A stretch of DNA of 64,000 nt. Source: Actinophytocola sp035634895 (GTDB taxonomy: Bacteria > Actinomycetota > Actinomycetes > Mycobacteriales > Pseudonocardiaceae). A program made the position numbers and the translations under genes. Numbering within the stretch: the first letter of the stretch is position 1; every line of letters starts with the position of its first letter. Location of the stretch: positions 5,853 to 69,852 of the forward strand of contig NZ_DASQCC010000234.1 of the NCBI RefSeq assembly GCF_035634895.1, written 5' to 3'. This document shows positions 9,051-17,471 of the stretch, one piece after another. Under the pieces are notes generated by a model that saw nothing but the letters and a program-made list of their open reading frames with translations, was not told the origin of the DNA and searched no databases.

Positions 9051-11972
9051 ATGCGAAACCGCACTGTCCCGCGGCCGGCGCGCCTGTTGGCCCGGCTGCG
9101 CACGATCGCCGCGTTCTCCGCCATGGCGATGGTGGGCACGGTCGCGCCCCTGCTGCTCAACGCCGCGCCCGTGGTCGCGGAGCCGGTGGGCGCGGGCAGC
9201 TACACCACGGCGCTCCCGGCCGGCGCCGCGCTGCCGTCGGGGTGTGGCGACCTGGCCACCAACCCCAGGCGGCACATGACCGCGAACGCCCCCGCCGGCC
9301 CGGTGCCCACCAACGACTGGTGGTCGTCGCTGGTCTACAAGCGCACCGACTGCGCGTTCTCGGACAACCTGATGGCACACCCGTTCTCGTTCGACACGGT
9401 CGCCGGTGGCCTCGGCGTCGACTACTCCACCAGCCCGACCATCACCGGCACCCCGACCACGGTCGGCGAGTACCACTTCCAGTACGGCGCGGACTTCACC
9501 CTCGGCGTCACCGGCCTCAACGCCACCGAGTCCAAGGTCGACGGCTGGACCGACTGGACCGTCAGCCCGTACTGGTCCGACGGCACCCGCACCCTGCGCA
9601 CCACCATCGGCCACGGCTCGCCCTTCGTCTACGCCAGGGTGACCGGCGGGGACGCACGCCTGTCCTTCTCGAGCGCGCCGACCGTGTGGACCAACAGCGG
9701 CAACCGGGTCGGCTTCCGCGTCGACGGGCACGACTACGTCGCCTACGCGCCGTCCGGCGCGAGCTGGTCGTTGTCCGGCACCGCGATCACCTCCACCCTG
9801 GCGGGCAGGGGCTACTTCTCGGTGGCCGTACTGCCGACCACCACGAGCTCCACCGACGCGCGGCGCATCGCCCTGGCCGACTCCTACGGCGCCTACGCGC
9901 ATGCCCACATCACCGGCACCCGCGTGTCCTGGGCCTACGACGCGTCCGCCAGCGTCGTGCGCGCCACCTACGCCTTCACCACCCAGGCGATGGAGGGCAG
10001 CCAGACCGGCACGGTCGTCGCCCTCTACCCGCACCAGTGGCACAACCTCGGCGGCGGCTCCCCCATCGCCGAGACCTACATCTCGCCACGCGGCCCGATG
10101 AAGGTCCTCGTCGGCGCGTCGTCGTTCACCACGAACACGCGCTACAACGGTGTGCTGCCCGAACTGCCGGGCGTCGGCATCACCGGCGGCGACGCGACCA
10201 CCCTCAACGGCTATCTCGACCAGGCCGCGCAGGGCGACCCGCTCGCCGGCTTCGGCAACGACACGTACTGGACCGGCAAGGGCCTCGGTCGCGCCGCGCG
10301 GCTCGCCGAGATCGCCGACCTGGTCAACCGCGCCGACGTGCGGGACAAGATGCTCGGCGCGATCCGCACCCGGCTCACCGACTGGTTCACCGCGTCCTCG
10401 GGCAAGTCCCAGCGGGTGTTCTACTACGACCGCAACTGGGGCACGCTGATCGGCTACCCCGCCTCCTACGGCTCCGACGCCGAGCTCAACGACCACCACT
10501 TCCACTACGGCTACTACATCGCCGCCGCCGCGACCCTCGCCAAGTTCGACCCGACCTGGGCGTCGGACAGCCAGTACGGCGGCATGGTCGACCTGCTGAT
10601 CCGCGACGCCAACAACTACGACCGCGGCGAGTCCCGTTTCCCGTTCCTGCGTGACTTCGACATCTTCGCCGGGCACGACTGGGCGGCCGGGCACGGCGCG
10701 TTCTTCGCCGGCAACAACCAGGAGTCCTCGTCAGAGGGCATGAACTTCGCCAACGCACTCATCCAGTGGGGCCAGGCCACCGGCGACACCGCGGTCCGCG
10801 ACGCGGGCCTCTACATCTACACCACACAGGCCAGCGCCATCCAGAACTACTGGCTAGACCCGGACGACGAGGCCTTCCCGGCGGCCTTCGAGCACTCGAC
10901 GGTCGGCATGGTCTGGGGCGACGGCGGCGCGTACGCCACCTGGTTCACCGCGGACCCGGAGAAGATCCACGGCATCAACATGCTGCCCATCACCGGCGGC
11001 TCGCTCTACCTCGGGCACGACCCGGCCTACGTCGACCGCAACGTCGCCGAGATCGTCCGCAACTCCGGCAGTGCCACCCCACGCTCGTGGGCCGACATCA
11101 TCTGGTCGTTCCAGGCGCTGTCCAAACCCGACACCGCGCTGGCCGCGTTCCGTGCCAACTCCGGCTACACGGTCGAAGAGGGCGAAAGCCGGGCACACAC
11201 GTTCCACTGGCTGCGCAACCTCAGCGCCCTCGGCCAGGTCGACACCGGCGTCACCGCCGACCATCCCCTGTACGCGGTGTTCACCAGGAACGGCGCACGA
11301 ACCTACGTAGCCACCAACCTCGGCAACGCCAACCTGACCGTGCACTTCTCGAACGGCACCAACCTGGTCGTGCCGCCGGGCAAGACCGCCACCACCGGCG
11401 CCTACACCTGGACCGGCGGCAACGCCGTCCCCGGCGACAATCCGCCGACGACGGACCCGCCGGTGGCCAGCCCGGTTCTCAAGCTGGTCAGCCCGAGCTC
11501 ACTGACCAGCGCCGACGGCACCGGCGCACGCGGAGACACGATCACCGGCGCGGGCGGCGTGAACCACGACGGCACCCCCACCAATGCCCGCGCCTACACG
11601 GCCTGCGGCATCACCGCGACCCTTGACACGAGCAGGCCGACCCGCTTCACGCTGCGCGTCGACTCCGGCACCAGCGTGGCCAACGGCGTCCAGGTCCGGA
11701 TCTCCTACGACGCCAACGGATCCGGCGTCTACTCCCGATCGGAGACCTACCACTACTTCGCCACCGACCCCGTGGCCGGGTGGGAGACCTACACCCAGGA
11801 CCGCGGCATCCAGTCCCAGACCGGCACCCCCGCCAACCTAGCCGGCGGCTGCGTCAAGCTGGAGATCTGGAGTGCCATCGGCAACGGCACCACCACGTTG
11901 CGCACCAGCGCCACGGCCACCGATGGCAACCAGTCCACTGTGGATATCCCCTTCACCGTGCCCGCGAGCTAG
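9051..11972 (+). CDS. Secreted GH81 endo-beta-1,3-glucanase
   Basis: The protein is 973 aa from ATG 9051, which is preceded by AAAGGAG; the open frame extends upstream without support. Residues 1-44 form a long signal peptide. The GH81 domain follows: PTNDWWSSL near 87, the (alpha/alpha)6 part with DHHFHYGYY near 481, and the catalytic loop NNQESSSEGMN with Glu558 and Glu562. Residues about 730-800 look like a small beta module. The last 165 residues (from about 805) are a separate beta-rich module with two Cys, probably a glucan-binding domain. The enzyme hydrolyses internal beta-1,3 linkages of fungal wall glucan, callose or laminarin outside the cell. It is a monocistronic unit behind the LacI-like palindrome at 8954. 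Confidence 0.93.
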   Translation: MRNRTVPRPARLLARLRTIAAFSAMAMVGTVAPLLLNAAPVVAEPVGAGSYTTALPAGAALPSGCGDLATNPRRHMTANAPAGPVPTNDWWSSLVYKRTDCAFSDNLMAHPFSFDTVAGGLGVDYSTSPTITGTPTTVGEYHFQYGADFTLGVTGLNATESKVDGWTDWTVSPYWSDGTRTLRTTIGHGSPFVYARVTGGDARLSFSSAPTVWTNSGNRVGFRVDGHDYVAYAPSGASWSLSGTAITSTLAGRGYFSVAVLPTTTSSTDARRIALADSYGAYAHAHITGTRVSWAYDASASVVRATYAFTTQAMEGSQTGTVVALYPHQWHNLGGGSPIAETYISPRGPMKVLVGASSFTTNTRYNGVLPELPGVGITGGDATTLNGYLDQAAQGDPLAGFGNDTYWTGKGLGRAARLAEIADLVNRADVRDKMLGAIRTRLTDWFTASSGKSQRVFYYDRNWGTLIGYPASYGSDAELNDHHFHYGYYIAAAATLAKFDPTWASDSQYGGMVDLLIRDANNYDRGESRFPFLRDFDIFAGHDWAAGHGAFFAGNNQESSSEGMNFANALIQWGQATGDTAVRDAGLYIYTTQASAIQNYWLDPDDEAFPAAFEHSTVGMVWGDGGAYATWFTADPEKIHGINMLPITGGSLYLGHDPAYVDRNVAEIVRNSGSATPRSWADIIWSFQALSKPDTALAAFRANSGYTVEEGESRAHTFHWLRNLSALGQVDTGVTADHPLYAVFTRNGARTYVATNLGNANLTVHFSNGTNLVVPPGKTATTGAYTWTGGNAVPGDNPPTTDPPVASPVLKLVSPSSLTSADGTGARGDTITGAGGVNHDGTPTNARAYTACGITATLDTSRPTRFTLRVDSGTSVANGVQVRISYDANGSGVYSRSETYHYFATDPVAGWETYTQDRGIQSQTGTPANLAGGCVKLEIWSAIGNGTTTLRTSATATDGNQSTVDIPFTVPAS

Positions 11973-12100
11973 GACGACGGGCCGGTGTCGACCGCATCAT
12001 CGCCTCACCGGAATGGAAGGAGGTCACCAGCGTGGCGGCGCTGGCGAGTCCATGGTCGGACCAGGGCGAGAGGGTGCCGGCCAGCCCGAGGACACTCCTC

Positions 12101-12949
12101 TCACCGTCCTGTTGGGACAATTGTGGGACGCCGGAGCACCCGGCCCTTCCGGATCGAGTACCGGAGCAGGAGTGTGGCGGCCACCAGGCTGGACACGATG
12201 CCGGCCGCTCCCGCCTCCGGGCCGAACGAGCCTCCCGTCAGGGCCGCTGGGCCCGACAGGGTCGTCTGGATCAGACTGCCGAACTCGCTCGTCTTTCCCG
12301 ACACCGCCGTGCCGAATCCCGCCTCCGCCACGTTCCACGCGAAATGGACGCCGATCGGCAGCCACAGCGCCCCGGTCGCGACGTACGCCGCCGCCAGCAT
12401 CAGCCCACCCTGCAGCATGATCGCCACGGCGCCCCACACCATCGCTCCCGTGCTCGCCTCCGAGATGCCAGCGAGGTGTATCAACCCGAACAGCACCGCC
12501 GACGCCGTCAGCGCGATCCACGTCCCGAACCGCTCCTCCGTGATGCGGAACACGATTCCCCGGAACACCACCTCCTCCGTGACCGCCGCGCACGCCATCA
12601 TCCCCAGCGTCGCCACAAACTTCCACGGGGTACCCGCCGACACCTGCCACCCGCCGAACACCAGGATGATCAGCATCGTGACGACGAACGCGCCCGCTCC
12701 CATCACGCTTCCCCACACCAGGCCGGAAACCGCACGGTCCCTCGGTAGCTCCACAATGGACTGTCGCCGCTCCACGTACCTGCTCAGCCTCACGTAGCAG
12801 AACAGCGTCACCGCCGAGACGGCCACGCCCACCACCAGGTCCACGATCCCGGTGTCGCTCAGCGCCACCGTCAGCTGCTGCGCCAGTGCCATCACGACCA
12901 GCATCGCCACGAGCAGCACGGGAACGCGCCACCTCCGCAACCAAGACAT
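12101..12949 (-). CDS. CPBP-family intramembrane metalloprotease
   Basis: The protein is 282 aa from ATG 12949 (MSWLRRWR), eight bases after AAGGGA; the 11 extra upstream codons are unlikely. It is very hydrophobic with about eight membrane segments. The three Abi/CPBP (Rce1-like) motifs are present: EEVVFRG (Glu125, Glu126, Arg130), FGLIH (His158) and HFAWN (His202, Asn206), so it should be an active glutamate-type intramembrane protease. Members process membrane-bound precursors or act in bacteriocin immunity; the substrate here is unknown. It converges on the GH81 gene and is followed upstream by a gene-poor stretch. Confidence 0.9.
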   Translation of the reverse strand: MSWLRRWRVPVLLVAMLVVMALAQQLTVALSDTGIVDLVVGVAVSAVTLFCYVRLSRYVERRQSIVELPRDRAVSGLVWGSVMGAGAFVVTMLIILVFGGWQVSAGTPWKFVATLGMMACAAVTEEVVFRGIVFRITEERFGTWIALTASAVLFGLIHLAGISEASTGAMVWGAVAIMLQGGLMLAAAYVATGALWLPIGVHFAWNVAEAGFGTAVSGKTSEFGSLIQTTLSGPAALTGGSFGPEAGAAGIVSSLVAATLLLRYSIRKGRVLRRPTIVPTGR

Positions 12950-13507
12950 GTCGATTTTCCCTTCTTCGTAACCAAGAATCATGGGGCGCGGTCAGGACAT
13001 GTCCCGCGCCGCCGACGTTCCCGCGTCAGGAACGCCACCGTCGCCTCGTCCGCGCACCTCGAACCCGTGCCGCACATGAGTGCCCACCGTGTCCACGCCG
13101 ACGAAATCCGACCCGTGAACCCAGCGCCCCGCACATCCCAGACCCGGTCTCCCATGACCAGAAAGCGCACGGCCAGACGTTCCGGGCATCCCGGCGCTAG
13201 CAAGCCGAGAGCCGCCGGCGCCATTCCTTCGGGCAGCTCGGCCGTTGTCTGCCAACTCCGGGCAGGCGCCCCAGGTGATCCGGGCCGGGCGTTGACCGGC
13301 TGGGAGGTCAGGTGCGGGCTCGGCGCAGGCCGCCGTGGCCGCTGTTCGGGCGAGGACGAGCAGTCAGCGCGTGAACATGGTGAATGCCCTCCGGTTTTCC
13401 GTGCTGTCGCGGGGATGACGGAAAGATAGGAGGACCGGCCCCTGCCGTGAGTCACCATGAAGGGGACATCGGCAAGTAGCTCGGACGGGGGACACTAGGC
13501 TCCGCGC
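12950..13507. other. Gene-poor spacer between CPBP and sensor kinase genes
   Basis: Open frames on both strands here (for example minus 12979-13458) have low-complexity Arg/Pro/Ala composition, no ribosome site and no recognisable domain. The segment should hold the divergent promoters of the protease and the kinase, but I cannot single out a convincing pair of boxes. Confidence 0.45.
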
Positions 13508-14683
13508 ATGCCGACGACCTGGGTCACCGAACGGTTGCGGACAGTGCGTGACTGGTGGCGTGCCTACAACCCCGCGGTGTGGGACCGATGGCTCGCCGCC
13601 CTGTTCGTCGTGCTGGCCTTCGTGCCGGCGCTGTCGCGCATGGGCGCGGAGTTCGGTGACCTGCCGAGACGGCCGGCCGACGCGTTCTCGGTCGTCCTCG
13701 TCCTGGCGGCGACGCTGCCGCTCGCCGTGCGCCACCGGTGGCCCCTCGTGTGCCTGGTGTTCGTCGGCCTGTCCTTCGCGGTCTACGAGTCGATGGCCTA
13801 CCAGCCGCAGTTCAGCACGGTGACCGTGTACATCGCGCTGTACTCCGCCGGCGCGCGTCAGGAGCGGTTCCGGCACGCGACCGCCGCCGCGGCGACCGGC
13901 GCGTTCGTCGTGTTGTGCCTGGTGCTGACCGCGCTCGGAACGCCGGACGGGCTGGTCGCGTTCCTGCTCTTCTACTCGATCTTCGTATTTTTCTGGGTGC
14001 TCGGCACGTTCGTACGGCAGCGGCGAGCCGACGAAGCCAAACGCCGGCGCCTAGCCGCAGTAGCCGCGACCGCCACCGAACGGGCGCGGATCGCACGGGA
14101 GCTACACGACGTGGTCACCCACCACGTCACCGCGATCGTCGTACAGAGCGACGCGACACGATTCCTCGTCGACTCCCCGGACCGCGTCATCGACGCCCTC
14201 GACGCCATGGGCGGAACCGGACGACAGGCACTCGCCGAACTGCGCTACCTACTCGACGTACTGGAAGCGACCGGCGAGTCAGGCGTCCCGGTCCAGCGCA
14301 CCGTGCGGGACCTCGTCGAACAAACCCGGCTGGCCGGACAACCCGTCAAACTGATCGAGGACGGCGACCCACCCGCACTCTCCGCCAAAGTGGGACTCGC
14401 GGTGTACCGAGTGGTGCAAGAAGGACTGACCAACGCAGTGAAATACGCCACCGGACAACCCACCGAAGTACACACCACCTACCGAGACGGCCGGATCGAG
14501 GTGGCGGTGACCACCGCACCTGCGCTGGTCACCGCAGGCGCACCAGCGGGGCCGTCGGGCGGGCGAGGCCTGAAGGGACTACGCGAGCGGATCACGACAC
14601 TCGGCGGCGGGTTGACGGCAGGCGAGCAGCCAGACGGCCGCTTCCGCGTACACGCCGCGATCCCGATCACCGGGGACGCGTGA
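13508..14683 (+). CDS. NarL-type two-component sensor histidine kinase
   Basis: This 391-aa protein has four to five membrane segments in residues 25-170 and no large extracellular sensor, a short amphipathic linker, and a HisKA_3 dimerisation box (ERARIARELHDVVTHHVTA) with phospho-acceptor His200. A HATPase_c domain follows, with the N-box EGLTNAVKYA near 310 and a GRGLKGLRER G-box near 355. This layout is the DesK/NarX-like class that pairs with LuxR-type response regulators. The cognate regulator gene overlaps its stop codon (GTGA) but is cut after about 25 codons, so the kinase is effectively an orphan in this window. The signal sensed is unknown. Confidence 0.92.
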   Translation: MPTTWVTERLRTVRDWWRAYNPAVWDRWLAALFVVLAFVPALSRMGAEFGDLPRRPADAFSVVLVLAATLPLAVRHRWPLVCLVFVGLSFAVYESMAYQPQFSTVTVYIALYSAGARQERFRHATAAAATGAFVVLCLVLTALGTPDGLVAFLLFYSIFVFFWVLGTFVRQRRADEAKRRRLAAVAATATERARIARELHDVVTHHVTAIVVQSDATRFLVDSPDRVIDALDAMGGTGRQALAELRYLLDVLEATGESGVPVQRTVRDLVEQTRLAGQPVKLIEDGDPPALSAKVGLAVYRVVQEGLTNAVKYATGQPTEVHTTYRDGRIEVAVTTAPALVTAGAPAGPSGGRGLKGLRERITTLGGGLTAGEQPDGRFRVHAAIPITGDA

Positions 14684-14820
14684 CCACTCGGCTGCTGATC
14701 GGTGAGGACCAGGAACTCGTCCGCACCGGCTACGCCACAGACTTCGACGCGCAGCCAGACAATGTTCGCGAAATCAACAACCTGCAAATATACCTTCTCC
14801 TCGGCACCCGCGAAGAATAG
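14680..14820 (+). pseudogene. Truncated response-regulator gene
   Basis: GTG at 14680 overlaps the kinase stop (GTGA), the usual coupling of kinase and regulator. The first 25 codons encode a receiver-domain start (TTRLLIGEDQELVRTGYAT) with the acidic pair ED of the phosphorylation pocket. After DAQPD the frame runs into unrelated, less GC-rich sequence and stops at 14820. The phospho-acceptor Asp, the rest of the receiver and the LuxR helix-turn-helix are missing, so this is a deletion remnant. Confidence 0.8.
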
Positions 14821-15201
14821 ACACCCCCCGGCTCTACAGGCAGGAAAGCGACTGCCGAACTTGACCCCAACCCTAAATCTACGGCCGCCCACATAATGGA
14901 CCCGAGACCATTTCCTATATAAGTGGTGCGTATTTCGATACCACCTCAGCGTTCAGGCCACGTTGATGCCTGACGGGTGCCGGCCGGGTCCTGTGGGGCA
15001 AGCGCGCCGAGGTCGCCAGTTCCGCAGGACGGCAAGCAACCTGCGACGACTGCAGCAGCGGCTGTCTGTCGGGCTGGACAAGCCGGAGCTCACAGCTCAC
15101 GTGGAGCCGGTCGTCGCCCAGTACACCGAACGCGCCCCGCCACTTCGAGTCTGCGTTCACCACGCACTCGATCACGCCCCTATTCCCGATACTCACTGCG
15201 G
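14821..15201. other. Deletion scar / intergenic region
   Basis: About 380 bases without a supported gene. The first 120 bases are clearly less GC-rich than the surroundings and include the run TTTCCTATATAAG. This looks like sequence brought in by the event that removed the response regulator. No inverted repeats of a known IS are evident. Confidence 0.4.
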
Positions 15202-15227
15202 TGCCGTCGTCACCAGGGACGACGGCA
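15202..15227 (-). terminator. Hairpin after DUF4342 gene
   Basis: The arms TGCCGTCGT and ACGACGGCA pair perfectly around an eight-base loop, 17 bases beyond the stop of the minus-strand gene ending at 15245. Confidence 0.7.
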
Positions 15228-15244
15228 CCAGCCGCGGCTACCGC

Positions 15245-15535
15245 CTAGACCTGCTCGCCGTCGACCGTCGTCGCCGGCTGGGCACCGGGCCTGCGACGAT
15301 CCTCGAGCTTGATCTCGCACTTGCCCACCAGCGCCACACCGGCACCGATCGTCGTGGCCACCGGAGCGGCCAACGCGGCCACCACCCCGAGAGCCACCGG
15401 CACCTCCAACACCACGTCGTCCTTGCTGTCCCGCACGACCACCCGACGGTTGATGCCCCCGCTGACCAGCCCGCGCACGGCGTCGACCACCGAGTCGACG
15501 GCGGAACGGGTGTACTCAGGCTCGGACTCGCTCAT
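15245..15535 (-). CDS. DUF4342 small protein
   Basis: This 96-aa protein starts at ATG 15535 with GAGGAG four bases upstream; the frame is open further upstream but without an initiation site. Residues about 1-25 are acidic and helical (SESEPEYTRSAVDSVVDAVRG). The middle matches the DUF4342 pattern: basic strand NRRVVVRD, then VVLEVPVALGVV and a hydrophobic Ala/Gly-rich segment that could be one membrane helix, followed by GKCEIKLED. DUF4342 proteins occur widely in Gram-positive bacteria and have no established function; a small membrane-anchored protein is plausible. It appears to be a single-gene unit. Confidence 0.75.
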   Translation of the reverse strand: MSESEPEYTRSAVDSVVDAVRGLVSGGINRRVVVRDSKDDVVLEVPVALGVVAALAAPVATTIGAGVALVGKCEIKLEDRRRPGAQPATTVDGEQV

Positions 15536-15996
15536 GACTCTCCTCGAACTGCGGATTCCCTGTACGACTCCAGCCTGCCCGTGACCAGACGCCGTGCCAT
15601 CAGGGTTTCCCCCTGACCTCCACCTGATTCGACCCTCAGGGCCGTGAAGGGCCACCTCGGCCCCTGCCCGAACAGGAGGCCGCGACCCACGCCCGAATGG
15701 TTCACCAGCACCGAACCGACCCAGGCGCGGCCCCGCACAGCGTCGCCACCACGCCCGGCGGCACCAGGCCTGGATCCGGATCGACGACGGACGACGCGCT
15801 GATTCCATCTCATGACCGGCGCGGCCCCGGCGGCCGCCGCCGCCCGAGCCGCCGCAGTCCACCTGGACAACACCCTGGAGGACCACCGCCGGGAAATCCG
15901 GCGCCGCGTCTTCGGCCGACGGCGGGCACACCTGTCATCCACGGCGTGCCCGCCTCGGGAAATCGCGACAGCCGTGGTCGTCCAGCGACCCCATGG
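15536..15996. other. Intergenic region, no supported gene
   Basis: About 460 bases lie between the DUF4342 start and the stop of the leftward GH54 gene. Frames on both strands are low-complexity Arg/Ala/Pro. It should include the DUF4342 promoter; no clear hairpin or known motif was found. Confidence 0.45.
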
Positions 15997-17451
15997 TCAA
16001 TTGCGTAGGGTCCATTGTTGGTTGGCGCCGCCGTTGCACGACCAGAGGATGATCTTCGTGCCGCTGGCGGCGCCGGCGCCGTTGGCGTCCAGGCAGAGGC
16101 CGGACTGCACGCCGGTGATGGTGCCGTTCGAGTTGACGTTCCACTGCTGGTTCGCCTGGCTGTGGCAGTCCCAGATGATCACCTGGGTGCCGTTGGTGGT
16201 GCCCTGACCGTTGGCGTCGATGCACTTGTTGCCGTACACCCGCAGTCCACGGTCGGCCGTGGAGGTCCAACGCTGCCGGTCGACGCTCTGGCAGTCCGCC
16301 AGCTGCACCTGGGTTCCGTTGGCGGTGGAGCTGTTCGGGACCTCGACACACCGGCCGGACTGCCCGCCCACGATCTGGGCGCTCTGCTGCGGGTTGCTGC
16401 CGGGCGGCGCGTACCGGGCGGCCGTGATGTTGGCCTGCACGGCCTCCTCGGTGGCGTTCGACGGGTACCCGGAGGTCAGGACGCCCTCGTAGAAGGTACC
16501 GGCACCGGAGATGCTGTTGTCCCCGCCGATGCCGAGCAGGATCGCCCCCTGCTTCTTCATCGGGTGGTAGCCGTTGGGGCGCCGCCCGTCGTACACGGTC
16601 GACAATCCACCCGACTGCGCGTTCCCGCTCCGAATGGCCCAGTGGTTCGACTCGCCCTTGACGATGGCGGTCACGAAGCGGTGGTTGACGGGCGGGTTCG
16701 GGTTGTAGCCCGCGTTCACGCCGGAGAACAGCCCCCACTCCAGGTCGGCCATGACCCAGGGGCCCGAGCCGTCCCCGTAACCCCACTGCCGGTCGGCTCC
16801 GAAGTAGACGGTCTCCATGATGGCGGGCTCGGTGGCCAGGTTGGTCGTCTGCGCGTTGCCATAGTCGAAACAGCACCAGTTGTTGTAGTGCACGCCGTCG
16901 ACGACCGCGTAGATGCCCTCCGGCTGGTCACCGGTCGCGACGCCGTTCGTCCTGTTGTTGCGGTAGCCGGTGCCAGGTGAGATGTAGACGCCGTACGCCT
17001 TCTGCCCGCCGACGGTGACCGGCGCCGCCGTCGCGACGGCGAGGTTGTCGTACCCGCCGGGAGCGGGGCCCTGGAAGCCGCCCGGGGGCGCTTGTGTGAG
17101 GTGGTTGCCCCGGCCGGACTGGTCGTAGATGACCGTGATGAGGCACGTCGTGCCGGAGCAGAACGAGTCCTGGGTGGCGGCGTTGGCCGTACCGCCCACG
17201 CCGAGCACGCCGATGTCCCGCGTCGCGTTGTCCGACGACCGCCTGACCTGGTAAAGCGCGCCGTTGTACGAGCCGTACAGCGCGCGGGTGGTGCTGTGCG
17301 CGGCCACGCACGGCGTGCCGCCCGACGCATAGATGTCGCACGGTCCGGTCGTGGCGGCCTGGGCTTCGGGCACCACAGACGTTCCCACGGCGAAGGCCAA
17401 CGCGAACGTCGTCGCGACGGCGGCCGTGAGTCGGCCGAATCGGCTTCCCAT
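15997..17451 (-). CDS. Secreted GH54 alpha-L-arabinofuranosidase with ricin-B module
   Basis: The protein is 484 aa from ATG 17451 (MGSRFGRL), with AAGGGA about ten bases upstream. Residues 1-32 are a signal peptide ending AQA. Residues 35-350 are a GH54 catalytic domain whose start (GPCDIYASGGTPCVAAHSTT) closely matches fungal AbfB. Aligned from memory to Aspergillus kawachii AbfB, the nucleophile is Glu238 (in ADLEWGLFSG) and the acid/base is Asp311 (in GIGGDNS). Residues 355-484 are a ricin-type beta-trefoil (CBM13) with QRW and QQW motifs, replacing the CBM42 of fungal enzymes. It should release arabinofuranose from arabinoxylan or arabinan. It lies 20 bp downstream of the next glycosidase gene, probably in one operon. 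Confidence 0.92.
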   Translation of the reverse strand: MGSRFGRLTAAVATTFALAFAVGTSVVPEAQAATTGPCDIYASGGTPCVAAHSTTRALYGSYNGALYQVRRSSDNATRDIGVLGVGGTANAATQDSFCSGTTCLITVIYDQSGRGNHLTQAPPGGFQGPAPGGYDNLAVATAAPVTVGGQKAYGVYISPGTGYRNNRTNGVATGDQPEGIYAVVDGVHYNNWCCFDYGNAQTTNLATEPAIMETVYFGADRQWGYGDGSGPWVMADLEWGLFSGVNAGYNPNPPVNHRFVTAIVKGESNHWAIRSGNAQSGGLSTVYDGRRPNGYHPMKKQGAILLGIGGDNSISGAGTFYEGVLTSGYPSNATEEAVQANITAARYAPPGSNPQQSAQIVGGQSGRCVEVPNSSTANGTQVQLADCQSVDRQRWTSTADRGLRVYGNKCIDANGQGTTNGTQVIIWDCHSQANQQWNVNSNGTITGVQSGLCLDANGAGAASGTKIILWSCNGGANQQWTLRN

Positions 17452-17471
17452 GTCGGTCGAGTCCCTTCTCG

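Noticed and set aside
12979..13458. 159-codon minus-strand frame before the CPBP gene
   Set aside because: Composition is Arg/Pro/Ser-rich, there is no initiation site and no family match, so it is treated as spacer.
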